Positions 7,150 to 14,382 of a stretch of DNA of 44,039 nucleotides are shown one piece after another. The notes below the pieces were generated by a model. It was not told the origin of the DNA, ran no database searches, and worked only from the letters and a program-made list of their open reading frames with translations. The position numbers and the translations under genes were made by a program. Source of the stretch: a virus; the IMG/VR virus record IMGVR_UViG_3300021425_000061, positions 1-44,039 of that record; one strand, written 5' to 3'. The first letter of the stretch is position 1; each line of letters begins with the position of its first letter.

Positions 7150-7827
7150 TTACCTCCTTTTGAAGTTCTCATCGTCAAAAAACATAACTTGATTTACTCT
7201 GGTTTCATAAAACCATTTATCTGTATCTACACTCATTCCATGATGATATAAAAATCCATTAAAAGCAACCAGTCTATTGTACTTTGACTTAAATGCTGCT
7301 ATCACCTCCCATTTATCTTTGGGATTCCACGGATTCACATGTTCTGAACCTTCTGGGATAAAATCTTTTACTTTATATAAGTTTGTTCCAAACTCAGACC
7401 CATCGTCAGATTTGTTTAAATAAACAATTGCATTATAACCACTATCTCTATGTGGCCACCAAAAGTTATCTTTATAATTATTAAATTCTAAAGATTGGTC
7501 ATCAGTGAAAAATCTAGTGTGGTTTGTATTTAAAAGACCATCTTTATCATCAGAATCCTGATTAAAGATTTTGCTGAGAGATCGATATGGAACATCTAAT
7601 CCCTCTTTCTTTACACCATCCCACCTAGAATCAATAAAATGAACATTGTTTTTACTTCCTCCATTGTTCCAACCTTCACCATATTTCCATAGAGGAGGTT
7701 CCACTTTGGTTATTTCTTCATAAACTAAGTCTGGATACTTATAAAAGTTATCCATACAATACATTTTTGAGTCTTCAAAATCTACCACCCACATGGTAGA
7801 CAAATCATTATGTTCCCAGATATTCAT
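7150..7827 (-). CDS. DUF6445-type 2OG-Fe(II) oxygenase-like protein
   Basis: The 225-aa protein shows an iron-site pattern: His126-x-Asp128 in WWPHRDSG, His195/His196 in FLYHHGM, and Arg210 in ETRVNQVMFF as probable 2OG anchor. This layout resembles DUF6445/2OG-Fe(II) oxygenase-like proteins, which I recall near tryptophan-halogenase genes in bacteria. The substrate is unknown. The gene is more AT-rich than its replication-gene neighbours and sits between the polymerase C-terminal gene (directly abutting, TAG then ATG) and uvsX, so it looks like an acquired accessory gene. Its last codons form a strong AGGAGGT site. Confidence 0.68.
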   Translation of the reverse strand: MNIWEHNDLSTMWVVDFEDSKMYCMDNFYKYPDLVYEEITKVEPPLWKYGEGWNNGGSKNNVHFIDSRWDGVKKEGLDVPYRSLSKIFNQDSDDKDGLLNTNHTRFFTDDQSLEFNNYKDNFWWPHRDSGYNAIVYLNKSDDGSEFGTNLYKVKDFIPEGSEHVNPWNPKDKWEVIAAFKSKYNRLVAFNGFLYHHGMSVDTDKWFYETRVNQVMFFDDENFKRR

Positions 7828-8994
7828 CTACCCAAAGAAGAGTTCTAGGTTTACTGTTTTCTCAACATTCCATCCAATAGCGTCAAGGATTACCTTAACG
7901 GGATCAAGGAAGGCTTTGTTGAATTGTAGGTCATAATCAATGTATTTGCCAAGTCCGAATTCATAAGGAAAGTCGGAGGCAAACGAAATCACATTCTCCC
8001 TGATGGGATTTGGTTTAGCCAGGAGAATGAATTTAATCTTGTCGCCATTACTGATGTAAGAATACTTGGATTCCAATTTCATTTCCTTCACCAAGTGATT
8101 ATGTAGAAGACAACCACGAACGTGCATTGGACACCCTTTACTATAGATGGTCGCATGATTCTTATGTTTGTTCACATCAGAAACACTACGAGGGAAAGCA
8201 ATCTCTTCAGGTGACATCTTTTTAAACTTGGATCTGCAGTCATCAATGTACTTGATAACATCCTCTTCAGTTCCACTCATCATCAACTTCAGAGCACCTT
8301 TAATCATGTCCCTACAGGGTGCTGGTGTCGAAGACTTGACAGCTTCGATACCCATGATCTTCAGTTTCGGGTCCTCATACCTAACACCCTCACTGTCCCA
8401 AACATTGAGGATGTATCGTTTCTTTGCTGTCCAGATGCCACGATCAGCGATGTTCTCTCGCTTCATCTGCATCTTTTGGTCGTAAGCGTTTACATACGTC
8501 GCAAGGTCCTGGTAGCTCTTCTCGATAAACGGTTCCAGTTTGTCCTGGCAGATCTGGTCAATGATCCCCACAATCTCAGTCTTTTCGCGGCGCTTATTGC
8601 TAAAAAATTTATCAACAAGAGGTCCGAAATTAAGATAGATTGAATCAGTGTCAGATGCGATGACATAGTCAACACCTTCTGTCTGCAACAAACTATTTAG
8701 GTAACCATTTACTTTATTCTCAATCCAACGGATAGAGACTTGACCAGAAAGCGTAATCGCTTCCGCATTGGCCAGTTTGTAGTAACGGAAATACTGATTA
8801 CCGATTGCACCATAAGCAGAGTTGAGTGCAATCTTACGAGCCATCTGGAAATTGTTGAACTTCGCGACATCCTTCTCTGTCTGATCTCTCAACCGTATTA
8901 AATCACTATCAGACAGTTTTGCAAACGGATTGTCAGAGGATGCTGTTATTTCCTTGTCAGGACCTTCACCAGCTCCACCAATCAGATATCCCAT
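7828..8994 (-). CDS. gp43B: DNA polymerase gp43, C-terminal half (split gene)
   Basis: The 388-aa protein holds the rest of a family B polymerase: motif B as KIALNSAYG at residues 54-62 and motif C as SDTDSIYL around 114-121 with the catalytic DTDS. The thumb follows to the C-terminus, ending with LELFFG, a probable clamp-binding tail. It starts with ATG overlapping the TAA of the N-terminal gene as TAATG, with GAGG 9 bases upstream. The two products would have to associate to form the replicative enzyme. Split gp43 genes are known in some T4-like phages (for example Aeromonas phages), with the break in the fingers region as here. Confidence 0.88.
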   Translation of the reverse strand: MGYLIGGAGEGPDKEITASSDNPFAKLSDSDLIRLRDQTEKDVAKFNNFQMARKIALNSAYGAIGNQYFRYYKLANAEAITLSGQVSIRWIENKVNGYLNSLLQTEGVDYVIASDTDSIYLNFGPLVDKFFSNKRREKTEIVGIIDQICQDKLEPFIEKSYQDLATYVNAYDQKMQMKRENIADRGIWTAKKRYILNVWDSEGVRYEDPKLKIMGIEAVKSSTPAPCRDMIKGALKLMMSGTEEDVIKYIDDCRSKFKKMSPEEIAFPRSVSDVNKHKNHATIYSKGCPMHVRGCLLHNHLVKEMKLESKYSYISNGDKIKFILLAKPNPIRENVISFASDFPYEFGLGKYIDYDLQFNKAFLDPVKVILDAIGWNVEKTVNLELFFG

Positions 8995-10457
8995 TACTTC
9001 ATACCTCGTCGTTTCATTTCAGCTTCGATATCCACCAATTGTTGCTTAGCCTTCAACATCTTCTTCTTGAAGACCTTACGATCAGCATACATCTTCTCCA
9101 TCAGTTCAGGTAGGAAACCCTTAGTATCTTTACGGAACATAGCCCCGTTAGCACAGACGGCATAGTCACTGTAAAGTTCAAAGTTGAGTTTCTCATCCAG
9201 AATCTTATCCACTGTGACACTAGGATGTTTCTCATCCATAAGTGTTTCAGGAGAGATATTATACTGCATCATCAGGTGAGGATACAGAGAGTTCAAGTCA
9301 AAGGATACCACATACTCATAGACACCTGGTTTAGGTTCTTTGACGTATGCTCCAGCAAACTTATCACTCTTCTCAGACCTGTTCTTGGGTGGGATGACAA
9401 TGTTTCTCTTCTTGAGATAGTTGTAGATAATCGTATCCCACATACGAACCTGAGCCATAGGGTCAATAAAGTTCACCTTTGCGTCAAATGCCATGGTGAT
9501 GACCAACTCAATCAGTTTCATCTTGTCTTCCAAACGGTCAACAAGTTCCACGTCAACGATGTTGTAATCAATAAACTTCTTCCAGTTCCCCCTATAGAAA
9601 TCTTTGAAGGTATCAAACTCACTGTGATCCAGTTTCTTCTGCCCCAGTTCAACCTCACCAATGAAGTCCAGTCGATAAGACTCACGATTCACATAGGTAA
9701 ACTTCTTATAGAGTTCCAGATAGTCAAGTGTGGTGACACCAACGATTGAATAGACATTATATTCACGACCAGAGATACCAATCATCTCATGATCTACCAT
9801 CTTCCACGGTGAGAGTTGTTTCATCTTTTTCTCACCCATGATCCGTGAGATACGACCACATAGGTATGGAATATCATACAAACGAACATTCCAACCAGTA
9901 ATCACATCAGGAGTATTCTGTTCCCACCAATACAAGAAAGACTCAAGCATTGCAACTTCGTCACTATAATAGTGATAAGTTACGTTCTTTTGTGATGGAG
10001 TGTATGGATGGCGACCCCAAGTGGTAATCTGTTTGGTCGCATAGTCCTGAATAGAGATGGACAACATCTCTTCAGAACATGATTCAGGATCGGGGAACCC
10101 TTCCTCAGACTGAACCTCAATATCCATCGTGACCAGTCCGACTTTGTTGATATCGAACTTGATCTCTTCTTCAGGATATTTGTCTGAGATGTATTGATAG
10201 ACGTATCTTTCGTTTCCGTAGACACTGAACCCCTCTACACCATCATACTTTTTGATGAACTCTCTACAGTCTCTTACCAACCCAGGTTTAATAGGTTCAA
10301 CATATTCACCCTCAAGTGTTTTCCACTTGGTCTCTTTCCTCGATTTGACAAAGAGAGTAGGGTTATACTTTTCCTGAAACATCACCTTCCGTCCGTCTTC
10401 ATATCCTCGGACGAGAAAGTTATTACCAATCATCTGGACGTTGGTATAAAACCTCAC
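8994..10457 (-). CDS. gp43A: DNA polymerase gp43, N-terminal half (split gene)
   Basis: The 487-aa protein has the N-terminal and 3'-5' exonuclease domains and the start of the palm and fingers. Exo I is MDIEVQ (Asp112, Glu114), Exo II is GWNVRLYDIPYL (Asn190, Asp195), Exo III is YNIVDVELVD (Tyr298, Asp302), and polymerase motif A is DLNSLYP at 387-393. It ends after a lysine-rich helix, ADRKVFKKKMLKAKQQL and following residues, which in T4 is one arm of the fingers. The start is GTG overlapping the previous stop as GTGA. It is the replicative polymerase with its proofreading activity. Confidence 0.9.
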   Translation of the reverse strand: MRFYTNVQMIGNNFLVRGYEDGRKVMFQEKYNPTLFVKSRKETKWKTLEGEYVEPIKPGLVRDCREFIKKYDGVEGFSVYGNERYVYQYISDKYPEEEIKFDINKVGLVTMDIEVQSEEGFPDPESCSEEMLSISIQDYATKQITTWGRHPYTPSQKNVTYHYYSDEVAMLESFLYWWEQNTPDVITGWNVRLYDIPYLCGRISRIMGEKKMKQLSPWKMVDHEMIGISGREYNVYSIVGVTTLDYLELYKKFTYVNRESYRLDFIGEVELGQKKLDHSEFDTFKDFYRGNWKKFIDYNIVDVELVDRLEDKMKLIELVITMAFDAKVNFIDPMAQVRMWDTIIYNYLKKRNIVIPPKNRSEKSDKFAGAYVKEPKPGVYEYVVSFDLNSLYPHLMMQYNISPETLMDEKHPSVTVDKILDEKLNFELYSDYAVCANGAMFRKDTKGFLPELMEKMYADRKVFKKKMLKAKQQLVDIEAEMKRRGMK

Positions 10458-10708
10458 TTCAACAATTCCTCATACTTTGTTTTCAATTTACTATTGGGGT
10501 CAGCAATAGTCAACAGTTTGTCAGAACTAATCATAAAATCATTCTGATTAGTGTAGTCCAACAACCATGGGGACAGAGTCCCATCATCACAAATGATAAA
10601 TGGTTCAATCAGTTTACAATCTGGTTCTCCCAGTTCTGATGTAACCTCTTCAATCTGACTGATCAGAATCTGATTCGTCGTCAGGTGCAGAATTTTCACG
10701 TTGTTCAT
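10454..10708 (-). CDS. Sm-like (Lsm-type) small protein, paralogue 2
   Basis: The 84-aa protein begins MNNVKILHLTTNQILISQIEEV, which fits the first strands of an Sm-like barrel, followed by ...GTLSPWLLDYTNQ and a C-terminal helix ending YEELLK. It shares this plan with proteins at 10650-11003, 15254-15538 and 26005-26397. A crystal structure of an Sm-like protein of putative cyanophage origin is known, so an RNA-binding role is plausible but not shown here. Its start overlaps the upstream paralogue by 59 bases in another frame, which is unusually long; a later start would delete the first strand. Confidence 0.62.
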   Translation of the reverse strand: MNNVKILHLTTNQILISQIEEVTSELGEPDCKLIEPFIICDDGTLSPWLLDYTNQNDFMISSDKLLTIADPNSKLKTKYEELLK

Positions 10709-11003
10709 AGTTCTTGATACCGTTTTCGTAAGTTTCTTTTAAATCATCAATCGGTTCCATGATACTGATAACCCAATCAGCCACGACAGGAATAGTTGTG
10801 TCCTTACTCAATGGCATCCAAGGTGTCAGTCTCAGTTTAAATGGTTCTTTAGTTGGACCAACAGATCCACTATCAGTACCAATCAACTTTGCAACACAAG
10901 GATATTTAAGGAAGTATCCAATCACTTGGTCATTTGCGACCATCTCTTCCATATCAGCGATAACATCTTCGCCAGATTTCAGTAGTGCAAGTTTAATTGT
11001 CAT
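10650..11003 (-). CDS. Sm-like (Lsm-type) protein, paralogue 1
   Basis: The 117-aa protein begins MTIKLALLKSGEDVIADMEEM, then has VVADWV-type strands (PWMPLSKDTTIPVVADWVISI) and a helix LKETYENGIKNYEQ, ending in an acidic tail DDESDSDQSD. The LKSGEDVIA start, the PWMPL stretch and the ADWV strand recur in a conserved cyanophage family located beside gp43. I assign an Sm-like fold by its pattern and paralogues. It is ATGA-coupled to the 55-aa gene upstream. The acidic tail is encoded where the next gene overlaps. Confidence 0.68.
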   Translation of the reverse strand: MTIKLALLKSGEDVIADMEEMVANDQVIGYFLKYPCVAKLIGTDSGSVGPTKEPFKLRLTPWMPLSKDTTIPVVADWVISIMEPIDDLKETYENGIKNYEQRENSAPDDESDSDQSD

Positions 11004-11167
11004 TTACCAACTCCATAATCAGACACTTCAGATTCCGCTTTACGAATGTCTTCATGAAGACGTTGAGTTGCATGAAGTTTCTTCAGTGCTTCAATAGTTT
11101 CAGGAGTCTCTTCCCAACTCCATTCCTCTTCACGACCCTTACTATCTTTCTTTACTTTTTTAGGCAT
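11000..11167 (-). CDS. Small hypothetical protein (55 aa)
   Basis: I use the ATG at 11165-11167, giving MPKKVKKDSKGREEEWSWEE, a basic then acidic helical protein ending DYGVGK. The longer frame would read through the promoter and terminator and is not credible. The consensus promoter at 11189-11217 leaves only about 15 bases of leader with no clear Shine-Dalgarno site. It is the first gene of the Sm1-Sm2-gp43A-gp43B unit. No family recognised. Confidence 0.68.
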   Translation of the reverse strand: MPKKVKKDSKGREEEWSWEETPETIEALKKLHATQRLHEDIRKAESEVSDYGVGK

Positions 11168-11188
11168 AGGTAGTTTTCTATCGATTAA

Positions 11189-11217
11189 AGTATAGCATAA
11201 AAAAAGAGGGGTGTCAA
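11189..11217 (-). promoter_or_regulatory. Consensus sigma-70 promoter for the Sm/gp43 unit
   Basis: The minus strand has TTGACA (11212-11217), exactly 17 bases, then TATACT (11189-11194), preceded by TGC. The -35 box lies in the right arm of the hsp20 terminator hairpin and the spacer contains its T-run, so terminator and promoter share bases. Confidence 0.82.
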
Positions 11218-11238
11218 TGGATTTGGCCATTGAACCCC
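11199..11238 (-). terminator. Rho-independent terminator after hsp20
   Basis: The minus strand forms GGGGT-TCAATGG / CCATTGA-CACCCC (12-bp stem with one bulge, short loop), followed by TCTTTTTTT. It lies just after the hsp20 stop and overlaps the next promoter. Confidence 0.82.
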
Positions 11239-11255
11239 AGCGGCGACGATATGGA

Positions 11256-11705
11256 TTATTTATCGGTCTCGTCTGATCCATACCAGAACTTCTTCTGGTG
11301 TTTCTCTGGGACGATTCTACCCAGGGTGACGGTGAGAAGACCATTCACAAATTCAACAGACTTGACCTCGGTGTCATCAGCGATGGTCCAAGCCCTTGTG
11401 AAAGACCTCTGTGCGAGTCCACGATGGACATATGAGTCATCGGGTGTGTTAGTAGCCTTTTCTCCCTCAATGACCAGTTTACCACGTTCTGTGAAGACCT
11501 TCACGTCTGTCTCTGAGAACCCAGCCAATGCAATCTCTAGTTTGAACTCATCTTCAGTTACAGCGACTAGATTGTATGGTGGGTAATTGTTTGTTTCATG
11601 AGTGAAGACACGATTGAAGTAGTCTTCCATTCCAATACTATTTCTTGCGATTCTATCAACCAGTTGGTCGATGTTGGCAACATTGTACCTTGCTAGTGTA
11701 GACAT
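11256..11705 (-). CDS. hsp20: Small heat-shock protein Hsp20 (alpha-crystallin domain)
   Basis: The 149-aa protein has an N-terminal arm (residues 1-40, MEDYFNRVF), an alpha-crystallin domain at about 42-140 with the typical FKLEIALAGFSETDVKVF and GKLVIEGEK strands, YVHRGLAQRSFTRAW, and the conserved A/G-x-L signature as NGLLTVTL near 119-126. These ATP-independent holdases bind unfolding proteins; cyanomyoviruses commonly carry one. An AAGGAG site lies just upstream of ATG 11703-11705. It has its own extended -10 promoter, an about 90-base structured leader and its own terminator, so it is a single-gene unit. Confidence 0.93.
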   Translation of the reverse strand: MSTLARYNVANIDQLVDRIARNSIGMEDYFNRVFTHETNNYPPYNLVAVTEDEFKLEIALAGFSETDVKVFTERGKLVIEGEKATNTPDDSYVHRGLAQRSFTRAWTIADDTEVKSVEFVNGLLTVTLGRIVPEKHQKKFWYGSDETDK

Positions 11706-11800
11706 AGTTCTCCTTAGTAAGCGAGTTTGTAAAGTAAAGACCCCGAAGGCATCTTTGGCGTAGGAGGGGATTCCGTAGAACCCGAACCTCTTACATACTA

Positions 11801-11806
11801 ATTATA
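11801..11806 (-). promoter_or_regulatory. Extended -10 promoter of hsp20
   Basis: The minus strand reads TGTTATAAT, a perfect extended -10 (TGn then TATAAT at 11801-11806) without a good -35. Transcription would start near 11794 and leave a leader of about 90 bases. The leader can form a GGGTTC-TACG-GAATCC hairpin and holds CTCCT, complementary to the hsp20 AGGAG site. Confidence 0.6.
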
Positions 11807-11817
11807 ACAGAAAACAT

Positions 11818-11841
11818 AAAAAACGGGGTAGTAAACCCCGT
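11818..11841 (-). terminator. Terminator after the ParB/DGQHR-like gene
   Basis: The minus strand reads ACGGGG, a 7-base loop, CCCCGT, then a run of T (11823 down to 11818). It lies 17 bases after the stop of the 394-aa gene and is followed about 12 bases later by the hsp20 -10 box. A-rich sequence on the other side makes it possibly bidirectional. Confidence 0.78.
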
Positions 11842-11858
11842 AATTTTTTATTCGGTAT

Positions 11859-13043
11859 TCACAGACTATTGATAATCTGCCTTGGAATTTGAGCAAGAAC
11901 TAGTCCAACCTTACACTTTTCCAGATACTTTTGAAAAATTTCTTCGTCGGCACTTACCCATTTACCTTTCTCTTTTTTATTTCCGTGAATAGTAGATGCA
12001 TCAATTTTCTTCATACGAACGTATTGATTTGTAAGTTTGATCAATCTACAAACAGGAACAACAGTGCTTTCTCCACGAAAATCTTTTGTCCCCTCTAACA
12101 AATCATCTGTTGGATGCATTAAAACACCTTTATCAGGGTCTTGAGAAAAAGTATGTTGAAAGAAGTCTCTTACAAATGTTTTGTAATCTTTCCCCATTGC
12201 TTTTGCTGCTTGGTCTAACCTCTTTTTAAAATAAAAAAGATATTGAGTGACCGACTGGATTAACTTTCCGTCAATATCCTTACAATCCATATAGTCACGG
12301 ATAAGTTCTAGAGCAAAAGAACATTCGTCTTTTGAAATCTTCATTGCCCTACCAACTGCCCAGGGTGCCTTGCAAGTTTTTACAAATAAATTATTGGGGA
12401 ATAAGTGTTCTTGCCCAATTACACCAATATTATGTGCAGTGATGAATCTTGTGTAATCGACCGCATCTTCATCACCAGATGTATAACCAGACAGAAGTTT
12501 TTCTTGAGGTTTTTGATCTGTTGTATTGTTTGCTTCAGTATGATGGCGGTTTGATTCTAATTTAATTTGCTCTTCTTCAGTAAGATCCTCATCAAGAAGA
12601 GTGATACGTGCAGCAATTTTAGCATTTTCTCCAAGACAAAGAAGACTCATGTCAACTCTGTGCTGACCAATTACAACATAAAATCTTTGCTTTCTTTTGT
12701 CATATACAACGTCAATAATTTGTGCGTCACTATGACTAAATCCGTTTTTATCATCAATAAACTTGACTAGGTTTGCCCAGTTAACTACTCTATCATAAGA
12801 ACGATCTACCCAACAGAGACTAGAATCAATTAGTGCAAGTTGTGATACTTTTGTGTCAAACTTATTATCAATTTCTTTCCAGTACGGAAGATCTGGGGGA
12901 ACATCTATCGCTCCCTTTTTATTGAAAACTTTCCATTGATCTTCGTATTTGTTCTTTACTTCTGCGAAAAGATGAACGGGAATTCTTTTAAATACAGCAG
13001 TAGGTGCTTCCGCTTCCAAGAGCGTGAGTTCGATTGATGTCAT
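11859..13043 (-). CDS. ParB/Srx-fold protein with DGQHR-like motif
   Basis: The 394-aa protein has a ParB-like N-terminal pattern at about residues 85-165: the strand IIDVVYDKRKQRFYVVIGQHR with GQHR at 126-129, then KIAARITLLDEDLTEEEQ. GQHR after a beta hairpin is the nucleotide-binding box of ParB/sulfiredoxin-fold proteins, including DGQHR proteins such as DndB. The remaining 230 residues are helical and I cannot assign them. It does not look like a plasmid partition protein. It lies next to a DNA methyltransferase and a putative nuclease but has its own consensus promoter and terminator. A role in DNA-modification control or DNA binding is possible inference. Confidence 0.6.
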   Translation of the reverse strand: MTSIELTLLEAEAPTAVFKRIPVHLFAEVKNKYEDQWKVFNKKGAIDVPPDLPYWKEIDNKFDTKVSQLALIDSSLCWVDRSYDRVVNWANLVKFIDDKNGFSHSDAQIIDVVYDKRKQRFYVVIGQHRVDMSLLCLGENAKIAARITLLDEDLTEEEQIKLESNRHHTEANNTTDQKPQEKLLSGYTSGDEDAVDYTRFITAHNIGVIGQEHLFPNNLFVKTCKAPWAVGRAMKISKDECSFALELIRDYMDCKDIDGKLIQSVTQYLFYFKKRLDQAAKAMGKDYKTFVRDFFQHTFSQDPDKGVLMHPTDDLLEGTKDFRGESTVVPVCRLIKLTNQYVRMKKIDASTIHGNKKEKGKWVSADEEIFQKYLEKCKVGLVLAQIPRQIINSL

Positions 13044-13110
13044 GTTACTCCAATAAGATGAGTTAGTTGTCTTTCAAACGTAGAAGTTTTGTAGTTCTAC
13101 TCAAGACTTT

Positions 13111-13132
13111 TGATATACAGTATTATATATCA
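13111..13132 (-). promoter_or_regulatory. Inverted-repeat operator candidate over the -10 box
   Basis: The arms TGATATA (13126-13132 on the minus strand) and TATATCA (13111-13117) face each other across 8 bases, and the TATAAT box lies partly inside. The gp55 promoter has a similar TGATAT/ATATCA repeat at 25920-25937. Confidence 0.5.
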
Positions 13133-13150
13133 GTTTTGAAACCGTGTCAA
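13122..13150 (-). promoter_or_regulatory. Perfect sigma-70 consensus promoter for the ParB-like gene
   Basis: The minus strand has TTGACA (13145-13150), 17 bases, then TATAAT (13122-13127). The -35 box lies inside the methyltransferase 3' end. The expected start is near 13115, leaving a leader of about 70 bases that can form a GTAGAA/TTCTAC stem. Confidence 0.85.
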
Positions 13151-13912
13151 ACCTAATCGATTTGTTGCAAAATCAACATAATCTTGATCGATGTCATATC
13201 CAATATAATCCCATCCAAGATTGACTGCCGCAACAGCAGTAGATCCTGTTCCCATAAACGGGTCAAGAACTATACCAGATTGTTTACCAGTTAGTTTCAA
13301 GCAATCTTCAACTAGTTTGACAGGGAATGTTGCAGGATGCTTTCCACGAAGATCCTTGTTGTTGATCGTTTCATATGGCACAAACCAACAATTACCTTTG
13401 TCCCTCAAATTAGGTTTAGTTTCTGCTGTATTTTTACCTCTAATATTTGCCTCATAGTATTCATAAGGAACACCAACAGAGAGACGATCAATTTCTATCT
13501 TACCGTCTTTTGTAAGATGAAACAAGTGCTCCCATGTAGGACATACAAATCTTTTACTATTAATAGGTTTAAAGTGTCCACTGGTTTTATTATTTACATG
13601 AATAGATTTAACCCAGTTAATATGATTCTGTAGAATCCAATCTTGTCGAAGGGCAAGTCCCACCTCCATACCAACCCATGGATCGACATTAGAGTATCCC
13701 ATGTTGACAAACAGATGGCCATCATCTTTAAGGACACGTTTGCCTTCACGAAAGATCTCTACCAACCAATCAAGATATTCTTGACGTGGTTTGTCATCAT
13801 CATACTTACCATACTTGATATTAAGATTGTATGGAGGAGATGTGACGATAGCATCAATACTACCGTCCTCCAGTTCTTTCATTCCTTCTAGGCAATCAAG
13901 CAAATAAAACAT
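13130..13912 (-). CDS. DNA methyltransferase (N6-adenine or N4-cytosine, beta-class order)
   Basis: The 260-aa enzyme has catalytic motif IV TSPPYN at residues 24-29 and the AdoMet-binding motif I DPFMGTGST near the C-terminus (VLDPFMGTGSTAVAAVNLGW, then GYDID). Motif IV before motif I is the beta-class order of exocyclic amino-methyltransferases. The target sequence is not readable. I use ATG 13910-13912 (MFYLLDCLEGMKELEDG); the longer frame only adds sequence shared with the upstream gene. It overlaps the upstream nuclease gene by 17 bases, so the two are co-translated. The pair looks like a restriction-modification arrangement, though solitary phage methyltransferases are also common. Confidence 0.9.
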   Translation of the reverse strand: MFYLLDCLEGMKELEDGSIDAIVTSPPYNLNIKYGKYDDDKPRQEYLDWLVEIFREGKRVLKDDGHLFVNMGYSNVDPWVGMEVGLALRQDWILQNHINWVKSIHVNNKTSGHFKPINSKRFVCPTWEHLFHLTKDGKIEIDRLSVGVPYEYYEANIRGKNTAETKPNLRDKGNCWFVPYETINNKDLRGKHPATFPVKLVEDCLKLTGKQSGIVLDPFMGTGSTAVAAVNLGWDYIGYDIDQDYVDFATNRLGLTRFQN

Positions 13913-14330
13913 TACGATCTTTGAATGGAATAGAACCTTTAGTATACTTAGTAAGATCAGATCCACGTTTGAATATAACGCGAACCTTAGGGAATTCTAC
14001 CACATCACAGAAGATGTAGATCATGTCATTAGCATGTTCCCAGAGTTTATTCTGGTCAACAGATCGACCAGCGCCCAACATCACACTAGGACAGAACTTA
14101 GCACCACCTTTGGTGAAGCATTTAGCATCATATTGTTTTCCTTCAGTGTCAACATGATCATAACCCTTACCATCTTCAAATGTAAGATCAGGGAACCATT
14201 TTGCTAGTTGCTGTTCCAAGAACCCAGATGCACGACGACCATCTGTAAGCAGTTTATATACAAGTTCTTGAGACAAGGTGCCGAAAGATGCTGGACACTC
14301 AAACTCATAAACTTTATCAAGTTCGATCAT
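13896..14330 (-). CDS. Putative PD-(D/E)XK-type nuclease next to the methyltransferase
   Basis: The 144-aa protein has a pattern like a small PD-(D/E)XK nuclease: helix around SQELVYKLL, then GKGYDHVD (Asp58) followed after ten residues by YDAK with Asp68 and Lys70, i.e. D-x9-D-x-K, on consecutive predicted strands, then a GG-rich loop. The function would be DNA cleavage. I cannot name the family and the motif alone is modest evidence. It shares a promoter and a 17-base overlap with the methyltransferase downstream, which supports a modification-linked nuclease. Alternatives are a hypothetical protein with a chance motif or a repair nuclease. Confidence 0.55.
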   Translation of the reverse strand: MIELDKVYEFECPASFGTLSQELVYKLLTDGRRASGFLEQQLAKWFPDLTFEDGKGYDHVDTEGKQYDAKCFTKGGAKFCPSVMLGAGRSVDQNKLWEHANDMIYIFCDVVEFPKVRVIFKRGSDLTKYTKGSIPFKDRNVLFA

Positions 14331-14353
14331 GGATCGGATTTCTATACCAACGA

Positions 14354-14382
14354 ATCATAGCATAAAAAAAGACCCCTGTCAA
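14354..14382 (-). promoter_or_regulatory. Sigma-70 promoter for the nuclease-methyltransferase unit
   Basis: The minus strand has TTGACA (14377-14382), 17 bases, TATGAT (14354-14359). The -35 hexamer is exactly the six-base loop of the regA terminator hairpin. The leader to the nuclease ATG is only about 17 bases. Confidence 0.8.

Noticed and set aside
11000-11344. Long form of the 55-aa gene starting at 11344
   Set aside because: It would read through the hsp20 terminator, the promoter and into hsp20; the ATG at 11167 is the credible start.
13913-13966. Upstream extension of the methyltransferase
   Set aside because: The extra residues lie over the nuclease gene end and do not match methyltransferase N-termini; ATG 13912 is enough.
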